Made by a program: the position numbers and the translations under genes. 5,971 nucleotides of DNA, from positions 956,523 to 962,493 of the forward strand of contig CP070810.1 of assembly GCA_020343755.1 (NCBI GenBank). Direction: 5' to 3'. The notes beneath the pieces are model-generated. The model saw only the letters and a program-made list of their open reading frames with translations, was not told where the DNA came from and did no database searches. This stretch comes from Dehalococcoidia bacterium (GTDB taxonomy: Bacteria; Chloroflexota; Dehalococcoidia; Dehalococcoidales; E44-bin46). Positions within the stretch are counted from its first letter, which is position 1. Every line of letters begins with the position of its first letter. Of the stretch, positions 5,167 through 5,971 are shown piece after piece.

Positions 5167-5971
5167 CTAGTCAAAATAGGGGGGTACCTCAAACGCCGTG
5201 CCTCTCTCTTCGACATGTGTCCCTACTGCTGAGTAGCCGTAGTAGGTTTGCATGTAATCCTCGGTGAGATAACCCTGTATGAGGAGAGGAATAGGATAAG
5301 AACCCCAGTCTGTAGTCCACTTTGCTTGGAACAGGTGCAGGTTATTGCCGTATGTTGGCCCCAGGTCACACGCAGGATCAATCCACTCTACATACTGTCC
5401 TATGCGTGGATTCAGCCCGACGCGGTCATTGTGATCAGCAGGACAAACGTTCCATCCGTCAGGACCAAAGGTATAGCCTTTGTAATGCATCCTTATTAAC
5501 TCGTCAACAATTGCCCGATAATCCGTCACGTCACCCACGGTTTCCACTGCTTCCGCCCAGCCCATCCATCTGTCGTAAAGTGAGGCACCGCTACCCACGC
5601 AGAGCCAACCAAATCTGTCCCAGAATCTCTTCTCAAACTCGGCAAACTCTCTGGTTGGGTTGGACACTGGTTGCCCCTGGCCACAGATACCCTCAGCTGC
5701 TTGCCCTAGCTCCTCGTGGAATGCAGAGTCAGACATGCCCCACTGAATATGAACTACGGAATTGGTCGGGTCTGACAGGAATTGCATTACGAATGCAGCC
5801 GAGCCAGCAGTACTAACCTCAAAGAACATGATAAGCCCCGGTTCCGGCTCTAATGCCCTAATTTCGGCTAGCTGGGCGCCGAATTCGGTACCACCGAATG
5901 TGAACTCGCTATAATATACCTCTTCCCACTCAGGGTCGGCGGCAATAAGAGCCCTGAAACGAGCCGAAATG
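5167..5971 (-). CDS. ABC transporter substrate-binding protein, periplasmic-binding type I (Liv-like), N-terminal part cut off by window edge
   Basis: The frame ending at TAG 5167 is open to the right edge, giving 267 residues of the C-terminal part; the internal ATG at 5829 is not the start. The segment FTFGGTEFGAQLAEIRALEPEPGLIMFFEVSTAGSAAFVMQ matches the type I binding-protein pattern, in which 'DF..QL..I.A..PD.I' is followed by a ligand-contact loop and 'AA.F..Q'. The signal peptide or lipobox would lie outside the window. It is upstream of livH-livM on the same strand, which supports the assignment, since HAAT operons usually begin with this gene. The C-terminal half is unusually rich in Trp, Tyr and Asp and holds four cysteines, so disulfides outside the cell are possible. 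The final part (YYGYSAVGTHVEERGTAFEVPPYFD) is not a pattern I know. Ligand unknown. Confidence 0.78.
   Translation of the reverse strand, partial: ISARFRALIAADPEWEEVYYSEFTFGGTEFGAQLAEIRALEPEPGLIMFFEVSTAGSAAFVMQFLSDPTNSVVHIQWGMSDSAFHEELGQAAEGICGQGQPVSNPTREFAEFEKRFWDRFGWLCVGSGASLYDRWMGWAEAVETVGDVTDYRAIVDELIRMHYKGYTFGPDGWNVCPADHNDRVGLNPRIGQYVEWIDPACDLGPTYGNNLHLFQAKWTTDWGSYPIPLLIQGYLTEDYMQTYYGYSAVGTHVEERGTAFEVPPYFD

Noticed and set aside
5322..5816. A 164-codon plus-strand open frame
   Set aside because: It is antisense to the binding-protein gene. The minus frame is open through the window edge with Liv-type features and fits the operon.

Overview
The window is a block of genes read leftward (all on the minus strand), probably from an anaerobic Gram-positive bacterium of the Clostridia type, such as a Peptococcaceae or Desulfotomaculum-like lineage. 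That guess is inference. It rests on strong AGGAGG-type ribosome binding sites, two TTG starts, moderate GC content, an iron-sulfur ene-reductase, and a tRNA-like 3' end with no encoded CCA. Nothing in the window fixes a species.

In transcription order, right to left, the window opens inside a gene for an extracellular solute-binding protein (5167 to the right edge). A 196-bp gap follows, holding a perfect 16-bp-stem hairpin and a possible 43-codon frame that ends 3 bases before the next gene. Then come the two permeases of a branched-chain amino acid type (HAAT/Liv) ABC importer: livH (4101-4970) and livM (3121-4107), which overlap by 7 bases. The two ATPase genes (livG, livF) that normally accompany them are not here.

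The 3' end of livM runs into a plus-strand sequence that looks like the 3' half of a proline tRNA (anticodon GGG), from the anticodon loop to the discriminator base (3099-3139), with no convincing 5' half. This resembles the footprint of an element integrated at, or recombined through, a tRNA gene, and may be the junction between two gene blocks.

Beyond the junction lie an old yellow enzyme / 2,4-dienoyl-CoA reductase-type flavoprotein (1060-3015), a BioY biotin-uptake S component (322-984), and the N-terminal part of a PxpB/KipI-family protein (left edge to 275). The first two begin at TTG codons within a nearly identical 17-base initiation region.

A possible theme is import of a small organic acid or amide, reduction by the flavoenzyme, and processing by a PxpB-type complex, some relatives of which are biotin-dependent carboxyltransferases. 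BioY would then supply biotin. This scheme is inference from gene content; no substrate can be read from the sequence. No CRISPR array, insertion sequence, integrase, riboswitch or complete tRNA or rRNA gene was seen.
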